The notes under the pieces were generated by a model. It was not told where the DNA came from and made no database searches. It saw only the letters and a list, made by a program, of their open reading frames with translations. A DNA stretch of 64,000 nt from Evansella clarkii (GTDB lineage Bacteria > Bacillota > Bacilli > Bacillales > Salisediminibacteriaceae): NCBI RefSeq assembly GCF_002019695.1, contig NZ_KV917376.1, forward strand, positions 4,474,974 through 4,538,973. Direction: 5' to 3'. Below, one piece after another: positions 18,034 to 27,678 of the stretch (within the stretch, counting starts at the first letter, position 1; every line of letters begins with the position of its first letter). The position numbers and the translations under genes were made by a program.

Positions 18034-18252
18034 TTATTCATCACTGTGCATTTCCCCATGGGCTGTCTGAATAACCGCTTTTCCCCGTATTTTGATCGCT
18101 GAAGTATGTTCTGTGAACTGAGCAATCATTACTTCGTTTTTATCCAGCTTCTCTGAATGGTGAAACCGTGTATCTGTCCCTCTTGTTAAGCCGATGACAT
18201 TAACCCCGTCCTGCTTTGCTTTAATAACAATATAATCTTTCTGATCGGACAT
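18034..18252 (-). CDS. mtrB: Trp RNA-binding attenuation protein, TRAP
   Basis: Forms a ring that, with bound tryptophan, wraps GAG/UAG-rich leader RNA and lets the trp terminator form. The 72 residues are almost collinear with B. subtilis Mtr[30 protein letters not shown] and [15 protein letters not shown]. The ATG at 18252 is favoured over one nine bases upstream because GGGAG lies eight bases before it. It follows folE (mtrA) after 62 bp, the B. subtilis mtrAB arrangement. Its likely target is the leader at 7924-7971. Confidence 0.97.
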   Translation of the reverse strand: MSDQKDYIVIKAKQDGVNVIGLTRGTDTRFHHSEKLDKNEVMIAQFTEHTSAIKIRGKAVIQTAHGEMHSDE

Positions 18253-18314
18253 TTCATTCACTCCCTGTGAAGTTGATTTTAAAATATTCCTGCCAGTTAT
18301 TGCAGATCAGAGGT

Positions 18315-18881
18315 CTATCCTTTTATAAATGTGAGAACTTCGGCGCGTGCAGCTGCGTTCTCCTCAAAATGCCCCCTTACAGCAGAAGTCACTGTCTGAG
18401 ACCCTGGCTTTTTCACACCCCGCATTGTCATGCACATATGCTCTGCTTCGACTACAACTATAACCCCATGAGGTTCCAGCGTTTCAACTATGGAATCAGC
18501 AATGGTAGAAGTAATTCTCTCCTGCAGCTGCGGCCGCTTTGTCACTGCTTCAACTGCTCTTGCCAGTTTACTCAGCCCTGTAACTTTTCCGCCTCGTGGA
18601 ATGTAGCCAATATGGGCTTTTCCAAAGAACGGGACAAGGTGATGTTCACAAGTGGAATAAAATGGAATATCTTTTACAAGTACCAGTTCTTCATGGTCCT
18701 CACCAAAAATAGTTGTGAAATGTTCTTTTGGATCCTGATTAATTCCCTGAAAAATTTCCTCATACATTCTAGCCACACGCTTAGGAGTGTCTATAAGCCC
18801 TTCCCTGGAAGGGTCTTCTCCGACTGCTTCAAGAATCATTGTTACGGCCTCTTCAATTTTCTTATGGTCAACTTTATTCAT
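18315..18881 (-). CDS. folE: GTP cyclohydrolase I
   Basis: First step of folate synthesis, converting GTP to dihydroneopterin triphosphate; known as mtrA in B. subtilis. The 188 residues start at the ATG at 18881 after GGAGG; an upstream in-frame ATG lacks a ribosome site. Zinc-site and catalytic motifs are [30 protein letters not shown] and [14 protein letters not shown]. It lies between hbs and mtrB, as in B. subtilis. Confidence 0.97.
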   Translation of the reverse strand: MNKVDHKKIEEAVTMILEAVGEDPSREGLIDTPKRVARMYEEIFQGINQDPKEHFTTIFGEDHEELVLVKDIPFYSTCEHHLVPFFGKAHIGYIPRGGKVTGLSKLARAVEAVTKRPQLQERITSTIADSIVETLEPHGVIVVVEAEHMCMTMRGVKKPGSQTVTSAVRGHFEENAAARAEVLTFIKG

Positions 18882-19011
18882 AGAGGTGCCTCCGTTCATT
18901 ATATCACTCATTAAGTCGATAAAATTCTAGCATATTCTGCAATATAAATACAAGCAGAGCGTGCTGTGTACAGCTTTCCTCTTATTATTCCTGCGGCTGG
19001 AAAATAAACAC

Positions 19012-19046
19012 ACAAAAAAAAGAACCACTAAAGTGGCTCTTTTTTT
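19012..19046 (-). terminator. Terminator after hbs
   Basis: AAAAAAAGAGCCACTTT / AGTGGTTCTTTTTTTT hairpin with long T-run on the minus strand, about 30 bases after the hbs stop; nearly symmetrical. Confidence 0.85.
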
Positions 19047-19077
19047 GCGGTAATTCGCGGCCCTGTATGTATGTTAA

Positions 19078-19350
19078 TTATTTAACTGCATCTTTAAGGG
19101 CTTTACCTGGCTTGAAAGCAGGTACATTGCTTGCAGGGATTTCGATTTCTTCACCAGTCTGCGGGTTGCGTCCTTTACGGGCTGCACGCTCGCGAACTTC
19201 AAAGTTTCCGAATCCAATCAATTGTACTTTTTCATTGTTTTGAAGAGAACCAGTGATGACGTCAAAGACTGCATCTACTGCGTTAGTAGCATCCTTTTTG
19301 GAAAGTTCCGCCTTTTCAGCTACAGCATTGATAAGTTCTGTCTTATTCAT
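19078..19350 (-). CDS. hbs: DNA-binding protein HU
   Basis: Histone-like dimer that bends and compacts DNA. The 90 residues start at the ATG at 19350, which has GGAGGTGAATGGT directly before it. [20 protein letters not shown], the [21 protein letters not shown] arm and the C-terminal [14 protein letters not shown] are diagnostic. It stands as a single gene with its own promoter and terminator between spoIVA and folE. Confidence 0.98.
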   Translation of the reverse strand: MNKTELINAVAEKAELSKKDATNAVDAVFDVITGSLQNNEKVQLIGFGNFEVRERAARKGRNPQTGEEIEIPASNVPAFKPGKALKDAVK

Positions 19351-19453
19351 ACCATTCACCTCCTCCCATAGAATCATCTGTGTTATTTCTTTTCTTTCAC
19401 AAAAATAAACTTTTTATACGTGTTTCCCTGTAAATCAAGGGATAACAAGGCTA

Positions 19454-19482
19454 ATCTTAAACGATTAATAAAAATAATTCAA
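19454..19482 (-). promoter_or_regulatory. Probable sigma-A promoter for hbs
   Basis: Minus-strand TTGAAT (19477-19482), 17-base spacer, TAAGAT (19454-19459), about 100 bases before hbs. The rest of the roughly 380-bp hbs-spoIVA gap is AT-rich with no coding frame I can support. It contains a short tandem ATTCAGAATT near 19629. Confidence 0.5.
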
Positions 19483-19731
19483 CATTTTTTGCGGAATTCC
19501 TTGTAATTTCATGACTTTTTTACCTTATTTGCCAAAATTTCATCGAATGGCTAACATTTATTTCCATTTTTACAAAAGATACACTATCCGACCTTGCACA
19601 AGTAAAGCGGTCCTGAGAGCAGGCATATTCAGAATTATTCAGAATTCCGGAACACCCGATCACTTTAGCTGGAGAGAGGATTACTCCTTTCTTCACCTAT
19701 AACTATATACCCCCCTGTTAAAAATAAGCAA

Positions 19732-19756
19732 AGAAAAAACCCTCCGAGTGGAGAGC
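19732..19756 (-). terminator. Terminator after spoIVA
   Basis: CTCTCC-ACTC-GGAGGG followed by TTTTTTC on the minus strand, ending at the spoIVA stop codon. Confidence 0.65.
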
Positions 19757-21235
19757 TTATAAAATAATAGCTATTAATCCTCCTGAACCCTCATTGATAA
19801 TACGTTCCAGTGTCTCCTTTAGTTTATACCTTGCATTTTCAGGCATTAACGATAATTTAGCTGATATACCTTCCCGCACAATAGAATTGAGAGACCTTCC
19901 AAATATATCGGAGTTCCAGATAGATAATGGGTTTTCTTCAAAGTCCTGCATCAGATAACGCACAAGTTCTTCGCTCTGCTTTTCAGTCCCTATAATAGGA
20001 GCAAATTCAGATTCCACATCTACTTTAATCATATGAATGGAAGGAGCTACTGCTTTTAAACGGACACCAAATCTTGATCCCTGCCTGATAATTTCCGGCT
20101 CATCAAGGCTCATATCCTCGATAGAAGGGGCGGCAATTCCGTACCCTGTCTGCTTAACCATTTTCAGAGCTTCTGCAACCTGGTCATACTCCCGTTTGGC
20201 TTCTGAAAAGTCCTGCATAAGCTCCAGCAAGTGATCTTTGCCCCGGATTTCCACACCAACCACTTCTTTTAATATCTCATCATAGAGATCGTCAGGTGCG
20301 TGCAGGTCAATTTCCGCTACTCCCTGGCCCATCTCAATCCCCGCAAGACGCGCTTCATCGATAAATTCATATTCAAAAAACTGGCCAACAACTCTGTCCA
20401 CATCTCTCAGACGCTTTATATCTTTAACAGTATCTCTCACAGCAATTTCATAGTTGTCTCTCAGCCAGTGATCTTCCTTGAGCACCATTACCCAGCTCGG
20501 CAGATTCACATTTACTTCATGGACAGGAAATTCAAAGAGCACTTCACGCATTACATTATTTATATCCTGCTCTGCCATCCCCTCAATATTCATGGCCAGA
20601 ACAGGCACGTCATGCTCCTCTTCAATACTTGATCTCAGCTGTTCCGTATCCGGATGCTGCGGGTGGACACTGTTAACAAGGACAATGAACGGCTTTCCTA
20701 CTTCTTTGAGTTCTTGAATTACCCTCTTTTCAGACTCTGCATAATCGTTTCTTTCAATTTCGCCAATAGAGCCGTCGGTTGTTACTACAACTCCTAATGT
20801 GGAATGTTCCTGGATAACCTTTCTCGTTCCGATTTCCGCAGCTTCATGGAAAGGAATTGGATCCTCGTACCACGGTGTATTAATCATCCGGGGACCGTTT
20901 TCATCTTCGTATCCCCTTGCCCCGGGGACGGCGTACCCAACGCTGTCAACCACTCTCACATTAACATCAAGGCCATCGCCCACATGTATTTTAACCGCCT
21001 GGTTAGGTACAAACTTAGGTTCAGTGGTCATTATCTGTTTTCCTGCAGCACTTTGAGGCAATTCATCCTGTGCTCTTGCACGATCCGCTTCATTTTCAAT
21101 ATTCGGGATAACTGCAAGCTCCATAAACTTTTTAATAAAGGTAGACTTACCAGTCCGGACCGCCCCTACCACCCCTAAGTAAATATCACCGCCTGTTCGT
21201 TCCGCAATATCTTTAAAGATATCAATTTTTTCCAC
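19757..21235 (-). CDS. spoIVA: Stage IV sporulation protein A
   Basis: ATPase that polymerises around the forespore to form the base layer of the spore coat. I start it at the GTG at 21235 after GGGAGGGG; this gives 492 residues, the B. subtilis length, and the expected N-terminus EKIDIFKDIAERTGGDIY. Walker A is GAVRTGKST. The long C-terminal region (MVKQTGYGIAAPSIEDMS, GTEKQSEELVRYLMQDFEENP, GSGGLIAIIL) is almost invariant in the family. Order spoIVA-yphF-yphE-gpsA is as in B. subtilis, with a spoVIF-like gene added. Confidence 0.97.
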   Translation of the reverse strand: MEKIDIFKDIAERTGGDIYLGVVGAVRTGKSTFIKKFMELAVIPNIENEADRARAQDELPQSAAGKQIMTTEPKFVPNQAVKIHVGDGLDVNVRVVDSVGYAVPGARGYEDENGPRMINTPWYEDPIPFHEAAEIGTRKVIQEHSTLGVVVTTDGSIGEIERNDYAESEKRVIQELKEVGKPFIVLVNSVHPQHPDTEQLRSSIEEEHDVPVLAMNIEGMAEQDINNVMREVLFEFPVHEVNVNLPSWVMVLKEDHWLRDNYEIAVRDTVKDIKRLRDVDRVVGQFFEYEFIDEARLAGIEMGQGVAEIDLHAPDDLYDEILKEVVGVEIRGKDHLLELMQDFSEAKREYDQVAEALKMVKQTGYGIAAPSIEDMSLDEPEIIRQGSRFGVRLKAVAPSIHMIKVDVESEFAPIIGTEKQSEELVRYLMQDFEENPLSIWNSDIFGRSLNSIVREGISAKLSLMPENARYKLKETLERIINEGSGGLIAIIL

Positions 21236-21454
21236 AAAATCCCCTCCCGGTCTGTTCAAAATAGATTGTATAACAGCTATTTTTCGATACAATGCAGAGA
21301 CAATATATATTTATGATGTTGTCCATTAATTATGACAAAGCATTTATGTTTTCTGTCCGGTACAGGAGGTCAATATACCCCCTCCGCTTCCAGGCGCTCC
21401 AGAACTCTGCCTGTCTCTGAGCTGTCCCTGTGTTAAGACAACAAGTCTTCAGAA

Positions 21455-21530
21455 TAAGAAAAGCTCTCCTTTCTCTTGTATGTATATGAGAAGGAGAGCT
21501 TTTTAGAACTGGCATGAACCAGTTCCAGCT
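21455..21530 (-). terminator. Two hairpins after yphF
   Basis: A 7-bp GAACTGG / CCAGTTC hairpin (about 21507-21526) directly after the yphF stop. It is followed by a strong AAAAAGCTCTCCTT..AAGGAGAGCTTTTC hairpin (21458-21505) that looks like the real terminator. The rest of the gap to spoIVA shows no gene. Confidence 0.7.
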
Positions 21531-21535
21531 TTGAT

Positions 21536-22264
21536 TTATTCAGTTTCTGCCGGGAGAAATACAATTTCACCGTTCTCTATTGTCTGCCCCCTGGAATTCA
21601 CTGGTGCAAAAGGAGAGTTTTCCAATAAAAGAAAGCGCAGATCATCTCCTTCCTCGTAGGAAGAAGCGTCTTCATTCTCAAGATAATATTGTATATCCAG
21701 AGAATAATCTATTATTATATCCCCATTTGTCTGCATGAGGAGAGGCAGGCGGTGGGTTGGATGGAACGGACTGTCAACAGCAGGCTGTTCCTCATAATTT
21801 AATGCTTCGTAATCAATCTCCAGAAGCTCGTCACCAGCGATTCCGGCAACAGGGGCGTACTCGTTTTCCCTTCTGTACATCTGAAGCCTTCGCTCAAATT
21901 CCTGAATTTCTCTGATTACAGTTAAATCAATGAGCTTAACTTCAGCCATTTCTTCTGGATTGGTGATTACATATTGATATATTCCACCGTTTTCAAACGA
22001 GTTCCCAGGAGCAGACTCCAGATATTGGGGTACCAGGCGTGCGAAATTCACCGGATAACGCCTGAATAACGGTGTTCCCTCTTCCCTGGGGGCCGTAGGG
22101 AGTACTCCGTTATCAAGACGATACTGAATGACGGCGGACTGTACAGCTTCAAGCTGTGCCTGGTATGGGGCCTGGTTTTCTACGCGGCGCTCCTGGGGGT
22201 AAAAACATCCGGCGAGCAGTACAGTGGCCAGTATTATTAATAGACAAGTCCTGATAGACACCAT
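21536..22264 (-). CDS. yphF: YphF-like lipoprotein
   Basis: Predicted exported lipoprotein of unknown function, 242 residues. The signal peptide ends in LLAGC, with C20 as the lipidated cysteine. The mature part begins with a segment reminiscent of type II secretion pseudopilin-like folds (AVQSAVIQYRLDNGVLP) but has no catalytic motif I can name. I use the ATG at 22264, which has AAGGTGG five bases upstream; a GTG nine bases earlier overlaps that site. Named from its position between spoIVA and yphE and its lipoprotein character, as in B. subtilis. The protein is acidic. Confidence 0.75.
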   Translation of the reverse strand: MVSIRTCLLIILATVLLAGCFYPQERRVENQAPYQAQLEAVQSAVIQYRLDNGVLPTAPREEGTPLFRRYPVNFARLVPQYLESAPGNSFENGGIYQYVITNPEEMAEVKLIDLTVIREIQEFERRLQMYRRENEYAPVAGIAGDELLEIDYEALNYEEQPAVDSPFHPTHRLPLLMQTNGDIIIDYSLDIQYYLENEDASSYEEGDDLRFLLLENSPFAPVNSRGQTIENGEIVFLPAETE

Positions 22265-22297
22265 ATATTCCACCTTGCATTTTCATTATAGTTTGTT

Positions 22298-22501
22298 TTA
22301 TTCCGGTGTCGGCCCGGCAAAAACAGTAAAAAATATTATGAATCCTGCAACCATTATACAAATAAAGCTAATTGTTAATAACAGATACCTGAGAAAACCT
22401 GATAATTTCTCTTTTGTAAAAATTGTCAAAACTACAGAAATAAACATTAAACCCATTGCAAAAAAGGAGATCCACATATTCGTCATCGGATCGCTAGTCA
22501 T
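22298..22501 (-). CDS. yphE: YphE-like small membrane protein (DUF2768)
   Basis: A 67-residue protein with two hydrophobic helices (about residues 8-29 and 36-60) separated by TKEKLSGF. The ATG at 22501 has GAGGTGG five bases upstream and is preferred over an upstream ATG. Position directly before yphF matches B. subtilis yphE. Function is unknown; expression during sporulation would be a guess from the neighbours. Confidence 0.75.
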   Translation of the reverse strand: MTSDPMTNMWISFFAMGLMFISVVLTIFTKEKLSGFLRYLLLTISFICIMVAGFIIFFTVFAGPTPE

Positions 22502-22545
22502 ATCTTCCACCTCATTATACACATTTAAAAGAAATTTACGGGATA

Positions 22546-22700
22546 AAGTGAACCTTCATTGGGGGTTTTGTTCATCCCCCAATGATTGTAAGTTGAACTA
22601 ACCGGGATGTTAGCGTCCGTTATTTACCGCCTAATAAACATCTTTCCCACCATTTATGTTTGGAGGCGGGAGTTTTACGGACGATTGCATCGGGATAAAT
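22546..22700 (+). repeat. Structured ~157-bp repeat, copy A
   Basis: First of four copies (others at 35828-35984, 37015-37173 and 59571-59727). It begins AGTGAACCTTCA and ends CATCGGGATAAAT. Hairpin 1 is CATTGGGGG / CCCCCAATG. Hairpin 2 is CGTCCGT / ACGGACG, enclosing CCGCCT / AGGCGG and a variable loop. Here hairpin 1 has a T-A pair where copies B and D have G-C. Confidence 0.9.
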
Positions 22701-22875
22701 TATAGCACAGACGACAGCCCCTTGCACATCAATTACTATTTTCAGCAAATATATGTATGAATAAAAATAAGTGTTTTATTAGCTCAGAATGACTTTAAAT
22801 TTTTTATAACAGTGATATCAATGAAATCAGAGCAAAGGAGGAACGAATTTTATCTATAAGCTTTGGATAAAAAGA

Positions 22876-23034
22876 AGAACATGACTTTTCGATTGCAGCG
22901 TATGACGGCGACTGTTTCAGGAATAGCGCGAGCTGAGAATCCATTTTTGACGGCGTTTTAGCCGGCAAAAATTAGTTGAAGCCGTACCCGCAGAAAGCGT
23001 CCGACTGAAGCGTAAATCGAACAACAAAGTAACT
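22876..23034 (+). repeat. Dispersed repeat R2, copy 1
   Basis: About 158 bp that matches the reverse complement of 38824-38985 over its whole length with scattered differences. Shared blocks are CTTTTCGATTGCAGCG, GCGCGAGCTGA.AATCC, AAAAATTAGTTGAAGCCGT, CCCGCAGAA.GCGTCCG and GCGTAAATCGAAC. A central hairpin TTTTTGACGGC / GCCGGCAAAAA is present. No gene is seen between yphE and the spoVIF-like gene. Confidence 0.85.
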
Positions 23035-23094
23035 TTTTCCAAGATAATGTCCACATTAAAGTTGAAAATTATAAAATGGATTCAAATCAAATAA

Positions 23095-23128
23095 AAAGGC
23101 TGAAGAAACGGGGCAATTTCTTCAGCCG
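23095..23128 (-). terminator. Terminator after the spoVIF-like gene
   Basis: Perfect 11-bp stem GGCTGAAGAAA / TTTCTTCAGCC followed by TTTTTATTT on the minus strand. Confidence 0.85.
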
Positions 23129-23231
23129 GTGACTAAACACTGCTTAATAGTGAAACAACCCGGATTTAGCGTTGCTTCGTTTTATTATATGCTTGCTTAA
23201 AAAGGTTCGATGAGAACATAAGCCCAGATTA

Positions 23232-23495
23232 TCACTTATTTTGAAACATTTTTGCCAGGCTGGCAAAGTCAGTCGGAACATTGTTAGAAGTGATTGCTTT
23301 TACTAACTCATCTTCCTTTTTCTTCGAGACAGGTACATTAGCTAACTTTGCAACCTGATGAATGAGATTCCGGACATTTTCTTCGTTTTTCAAGTCGGTG
23401 GAGCTTACCTGATTAGCCAGTTTAAATAAATCCTGCTGCTTAACATTTGTCTTTTTTTCCACCTGATCAAATATCGATCCTTTTTTCTCGTCCAA
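23232..23495 (-). CDS. SpoVIF-like sporulation protein
   Basis: An 87-residue protein resembling the stage VI sporulation protein F family. Visible similarity lies in DIFKLANQVSSTDLKNEENVR-type spacing (here QDLFKLANQVSS), VRNLIHQVAKLANVPVSKKKED and the ending FASLAKMFQNK. I choose a TTG start at 23495 because GGAGGG lies seven bases upstream; an ATG further up would overlap that site. It is a single gene between gpsA and yphE, with its own terminator. Family assignment is from pattern memory and the precise role is uncertain. Confidence 0.7.
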   Translation of the reverse strand: MDEKKGSIFDQVEKKTNVKQQDLFKLANQVSSTDLKNEENVRNLIHQVAKLANVPVSKKKEDELVKAITSNNVPTDFASLAKMFQNK

Positions 23496-23577
23496 AACAA
23501 AGCCCTCCTCATGCAAGATGTCAAGATATCTTATGCACAGGGGGGCATCATGTGATTACAGATCACTTTTAATCAGG

Positions 23578-24615
23578 CTATTCTTTAAAGTCATCTTTTC
23601 TTAATTTCAAATCCTCTACTTCGTGTTTTTTAACACGGCCCATAAGCTCAGTTACTGCTTCTTCGGGTGATTTATTATTGAATAGAACTTCATAAAGTTC
23701 GTTGGTAATCGGCATCTCCACCTCAAGCTTACGGGCAAGCTCATATGCAGCCTGAGTAGTTCTGATCCCTTCTACTACCATCCCCATCTCTGATAATACT
23801 TCCTCAACGCTTTTACCTTTTCCAAGCATATTACCAGCCCGCCAGTTTCTGCTGTGTACGCTGGTGCAGGTTACAATCAGATCGCCGAGACCGGATAGCC
23901 CCGCGAATGTCAGTGGGTTAGCTCCCATTTTCAGACCCAGTCGTGTGATTTCCGCTAACCCCCTCGTCATTAAAGCGGCTTTTGCGTTATCACCATAGCC
24001 TAGTCCATTTGTCATCCCGGCACCGATGGCAATAATATTTTTTAAAGATCCCCCGATCTCCACACCAATGAGGTCAGGATTAGTATAAACGCGGAAATGC
24101 TTATTCATAAACAAGTCCTGGACCCTTTTAGCTGTTTCCGGGTCGCTGGAAGAGCTTGTAACTGTTGTAGGCTGATAGAGGCTGACTTCTTCAGCATGGC
24201 TTGGCCCGGAGAGTGCTGCGACTCCGGCTCTCAGGGATACTGGGATTTCTTCTTCGATTATTTCCGAAACTCTCAAATGAGTACCAGGTTCAATACCTTT
24301 GCTGGCGTGTATAAACAGCACTGGACGGTCTATCAGAGTGGTAACCTTCTTAAGTACTTCCCTCATCGCTTTAGTCGGCACTACCAGGAGCACTGCTTCC
24401 GCCCCTTCAAGGGAGTGATTTAAATCTGTTACTGCGTTTATTCCTTCCGGAAGCTTTATATCCGGCAGATAACGGTTGTTCGTATGATTTATATTAATTT
24501 CGTTTGCCTGTTCTTCTGATCGGCCCCATAAATAAACATCATGCCCATTGCTGGCAAGAACGATGGACAAAGCTGTTCCCCAGCTGCCCGACCCCAGTAC
24601 AGCGATTTTCGACAT
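23578..24615 (-). CDS. gpsA: NAD(P)-dependent glycerol-3-phosphate dehydrogenase
   Basis: Reduces dihydroxyacetone phosphate to sn-glycerol 3-phosphate for phospholipid synthesis. The 345 residues carry the Rossmann motif VLGSGSWGTALS, the HASKGIEPG segment, catalytic lysine region GGSLKNIIAIGAGM, and LMTRGLAEI. It follows plsY after 18 bp. The pair makes sense as an operon, since GpsA supplies the glycerol 3-phosphate that PlsY acylates. Confidence 0.97.
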   Translation of the reverse strand: MSKIAVLGSGSWGTALSIVLASNGHDVYLWGRSEEQANEININHTNNRYLPDIKLPEGINAVTDLNHSLEGAEAVLLVVPTKAMREVLKKVTTLIDRPVLFIHASKGIEPGTHLRVSEIIEEEIPVSLRAGVAALSGPSHAEEVSLYQPTTVTSSSSDPETAKRVQDLFMNKHFRVYTNPDLIGVEIGGSLKNIIAIGAGMTNGLGYGDNAKAALMTRGLAEITRLGLKMGANPLTFAGLSGLGDLIVTCTSVHSRNWRAGNMLGKGKSVEEVLSEMGMVVEGIRTTQAAYELARKLEVEMPITNELYEVLFNNKSPEEAVTELMGRVKKHEVEDLKLRKDDFKE

Positions 24616-24633
24616 ATTACTGCGTCCTCCCCT

Positions 24634-25239
24634 TTAAGTTGCTTTTTCTCCAATTTTGCTCTCAGTGCCTTGAAGCAGGCGTTTTATATTAGTTCTGTGG
24701 CGCCATAAAGAAATCAATGCAATAAACAGTATAAAGTAAGATAAATACGCCGGATAGTCAAAGAAACCGTGGAAGAAAAAGGTGATCACTGTAGTCAGTA
24801 CGATAAAAAGCAGTGATCCTAAAGAAACATATCTTGTAATAACGATAGAAATAATAGCAATAACACCTGCGATTATTGCAGCGAAAAAAACAAGAGTAGC
24901 GAGCACACCTATTGTAGTTGCTACACCTTTTCCGCCTCTGAAGCCGAAATAAACCGGCCAGTTATGCCCGGCAATTGCGGCAATACCGCAGGCAGCGGCC
25001 ACCATGCCCTCTCCAGTTAGCCAGAACCCCAGCAGAACGGCAGCGATACCTTTAAGACAGTCAAGCAGCAAAACCGCTATTGCAGGGCCAAGGCCGAGTA
25101 CCCTCAGCGTGTTTGTCGCCCCGGCGTTTCCGCTGCCGTGCTGCCTGATATCAACCTGTTTCAGTTTTTTTGCCAGCAGATAACTGAAGCTGATTGCGCC
25201 TATTAAGTATGAAATTATAATCGAGATAACTGCTGTCAT
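24634..25239 (-). CDS. plsY: Glycerol-3-phosphate acyltransferase PlsY
   Basis: Acylates glycerol 3-phosphate with acyl-phosphate at the membrane. The 201 residues have at least five hydrophobic segments and the cytosolic loop motifs GSGNAGATNTLRVLG, GHNWPVYFGFRGGKGVATTIG (glycine-rich phosphate loop) and RHRTNIKRLLQGTE. It sits between der and gpsA; in B. subtilis plsY is elsewhere, so this places two consecutive phospholipid steps together. Confidence 0.96.
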   Translation of the reverse strand: MTAVISIIISYLIGAISFSYLLAKKLKQVDIRQHGSGNAGATNTLRVLGLGPAIAVLLLDCLKGIAAVLLGFWLTGEGMVAAACGIAAIAGHNWPVYFGFRGGKGVATTIGVLATLVFFAAIIAGVIAIISIVITRYVSLGSLLFIVLTTVITFFFHGFFDYPAYLSYFILFIALISLWRHRTNIKRLLQGTESKIGEKAT

Positions 25240-25256
25240 TACAACCCTCCAAATAA

Positions 25257-26573
25257 TTAGTCATTTTTTTTACGGGCGATAATCCGGATCGGAGTACCTG
25301 TGAAATCGAATGTATCGCGGATTTTGTTTTCCAGGAACCTTCTGTACGAGAAGTGCATAAGTTCCGGGTCATTAACAAACAAGACGAAAGTTGGCGGTGC
25401 AACCGCGACCTGTGTGGCATAGTTGATTCGCAGTCTCTTCCCCCCACTGTCTGTTGGTGCAGGATTCATCGTTACTGCATCGACAATAAGATCATTCAGC
25501 ACATGAGTAGGTACCCGCATATTATGAATTTCACTGACTTTATTCACCATAGGCAGGAGATTATGCATCCTGCGCTTTGTTTTAGCTGACAAAAATAAAA
25601 TCGGTGCATAGTCAAGGTACAGAAATTCATCCCGGATCTTCTGCTCAAAGTTTTTCATTGTTTTATCATCTTTTTCTATGACATCCCACTTGTTTACAAC
25701 TATTATTATAGCCCTTCCAGCTTCATGGGCGTAACCGGCAATCTTTTTGTCCTGTTCGATAATTCCTTCTTCTGCATTAATAACCATCAGAACAACATCG
25801 GAGCGCTCAATAGCCCGTAAGGCACGCAGCACAGAATACTTTTCTGTACTCTCGTACACCTTTCCTTTTTTCCGCATACCCGCTGTATCGATAACCACAT
25901 AGTCCTGACCATCTTTTTCAAACGGGGTATCAATGGCATCTCTCGTTGTGCCCGGGATATCACTGACAATGACTCTTTCTTCTCCAAGAATAGCATTAAC
26001 AAGAGAAGACTTACCGACATTAGGGCGGCCAATCAGACTAATTCTGACCGTATCTTCGTCATAATCCTCTTCTATGTCTTTTGGAAAATGTTCTGCGACT
26101 TGATCCAGCAGATCTCCCAGACCTATGCCGTGAGACCCGGAAATAGGGAAAGGATCACCTACACCAAGGCTGTAAAATTCATACAGTCGATCGTGCATAG
26201 TCGGGTCGTCTATTTTATTTACTGCTAATACGACAGGTTTTTTTGAACGGTACAGTATTTGAGCAACTTCTTCATCAGCTCCGGTCATACCTTCTCTGCC
26301 ATTAACGACAAAACAAATGACATCCGCCTCTTCTATTGCCAGCTCAGCCTGCTGCCGCATCTGCACCATGAGCGGTTCTTCATTCATTTCTATACCGCCT
26401 GTATCTATGACATGAAATTCATGGTTAAGCCACTCTGCTGAACTGTATATTCTGTCTCTTGTCACCCCTGGTTTATCTTCGACAATGGCAATTCGTTCTC
26501 CTACTATTCGGTTAAAAATTGTTGATTTCCCTACATTTGGTCTTCCTACAATAGCTAATACCGGTTTTGGCAC
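25257..26573 (-). CDS. der: Ribosome-assembly GTPase Der (EngA)
   Basis: Double-GTPase required for 50S maturation. The 438 residues start at a GTG at 26573 with GAGG eight bases upstream, which gives the family N-terminus [18 protein letters not shown] domain 1 has [13 protein letters not shown] and NKID. G domain 2 has [16 protein letters not shown] and NKWD. A C-terminal KH-like domain ends in RKKND. Downstream plsY begins after 17 bp. Confidence 0.97.
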   Translation of the reverse strand: MPKPVLAIVGRPNVGKSTIFNRIVGERIAIVEDKPGVTRDRIYSSAEWLNHEFHVIDTGGIEMNEEPLMVQMRQQAELAIEEADVICFVVNGREGMTGADEEVAQILYRSKKPVVLAVNKIDDPTMHDRLYEFYSLGVGDPFPISGSHGIGLGDLLDQVAEHFPKDIEEDYDEDTVRISLIGRPNVGKSSLVNAILGEERVIVSDIPGTTRDAIDTPFEKDGQDYVVIDTAGMRKKGKVYESTEKYSVLRALRAIERSDVVLMVINAEEGIIEQDKKIAGYAHEAGRAIIIVVNKWDVIEKDDKTMKNFEQKIRDEFLYLDYAPILFLSAKTKRRMHNLLPMVNKVSEIHNMRVPTHVLNDLIVDAVTMNPAPTDSGGKRLRINYATQVAVAPPTFVLFVNDPELMHFSYRRFLENKIRDTFDFTGTPIRIIARKKND

Positions 26574-26881
26574 AATTTTTTCCTCACTTTCAAAACCAAT
26601 TTTTCTTCTCTTCTGTATAATCAATAAAAAACTTCCTATTTATGCCTGGAAAGGAAGCAAGCTTTAATATTATAACAAACCATTTTTCTTTTTAACACTC
26701 TATATGAAAAGCAAGGCGCGAGAACTGCCAGCGAAAAGGATGGTCTTGTCCTCTTACGAGTAACGCTCAGGAAAGTATCAAACCACACATCACAACAGGA
26801 CTCACCTGGATACCCCATCGCAGGTGGTGAACGACTTTCAAGATATTTTAAAGAATCTTAACTTCAAATAAATGATTCTTG
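26574..26881. other. Intergenic region without a recognised gene (der-yphA)
   Basis: About 300 bp. No supported coding frame, no clear terminator. The part near 26700-26830 is somewhat GC-richer (AAGGCGCGAGAAC) and resembles repeat DNA, but I found no second copy in the window. Confidence 0.4.
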
Positions 26882-27514
26882 TTATATGTGCATCCTTGAG
26901 CCGGGAAACCGTGCATGTCCCTGTCTTTTGTACCATTTCCGTTTAACCGCTTCCATAAACGCCTCTGTCTTGCTCCAGCAGAATACAAAGAGCATGCTTA
27001 ATAATAATATATCAAGGAGCGCATTGCCGCCAATCACGTATTCAGGTGAAAACGGATGAGAAGACTGCCATAAAAAAACTGTGAAAATTATCTCACCCTG
27101 AATGAGGCCAGCAACTGCTACGGCCAGCCTGTTTGAAAGCTTTTTCACCAGTAAACAAACTACGAGGAAACAACTCGCACTAATTATATACAGCGGCGGT
27201 ACATACAGCCAGACCGGCTCAAAATAAACAAGGTAATAGATAAAAAAGTATAATCCTGATAATAGAATACTAATAAAATAGAAATAGATAATGCTCAATT
27301 TCTGCAATGCCGAAACATATACACAAGCCGCAAAAGTTAAAATAACGATTGCCCCATTTACAGAAAACGCCAGCAGCTGCAGATTAATTGAGGACCCTGT
27401 TATTGCCCCCAAACAGATCACCAGCCACAAATTTCTCTTTTTTAAATTATCTTCAAAAAAGTAAATTACTATTATTGCCATCCAGCCTACCCAAAGAAAT
27501 ATAAAACCGTCCAC
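26882..27514 (-). CDS. yphA: YphA-like membrane protein
   Basis: A 210-residue integral membrane protein with about six hydrophobic segments across residues 1-185 and a basic tail (KRKWYKRQGHARFPGSRMH). It lacks any enzyme motif I recognise. Its place between rpsA and der matches B. subtilis yphA, a membrane protein of unknown function, and I name it on that basis and on the topology. Confidence 0.7.
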   Translation of the reverse strand: MDGFIFLWVGWMAIIVIYFFEDNLKKRNLWLVICLGAITGSSINLQLLAFSVNGAIVILTFAACVYVSALQKLSIIYFYFISILLSGLYFFIYYLVYFEPVWLYVPPLYIISASCFLVVCLLVKKLSNRLAVAVAGLIQGEIIFTVFLWQSSHPFSPEYVIGGNALLDILLLSMLFVFCWSKTEAFMEAVKRKWYKRQGHARFPGSRMHI

Positions 27515-27608
27515 ACTTATTGCCTCCGTTCTTTACCAGGTCTTACAAGGATTGACCAGAACAGAGGTTTTGTATACATAATGAGCCTCATACTGAACCA
27601 CGGAATAA

Positions 27609-27642
27609 AAATCGGCGAACTGAGTCGCAGTTCGCCGATTTG
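27609..27642 (-). terminator. Terminator after rpsA
   Basis: AAATCGGCGAACTG / CAGTTCGCCGATTT stem with TTTTTATT on the minus strand. Confidence 0.85.
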
Positions 27643-27678
27643 AGAAGATAAGGATATGTCCTTAACGTTTTATATCTG

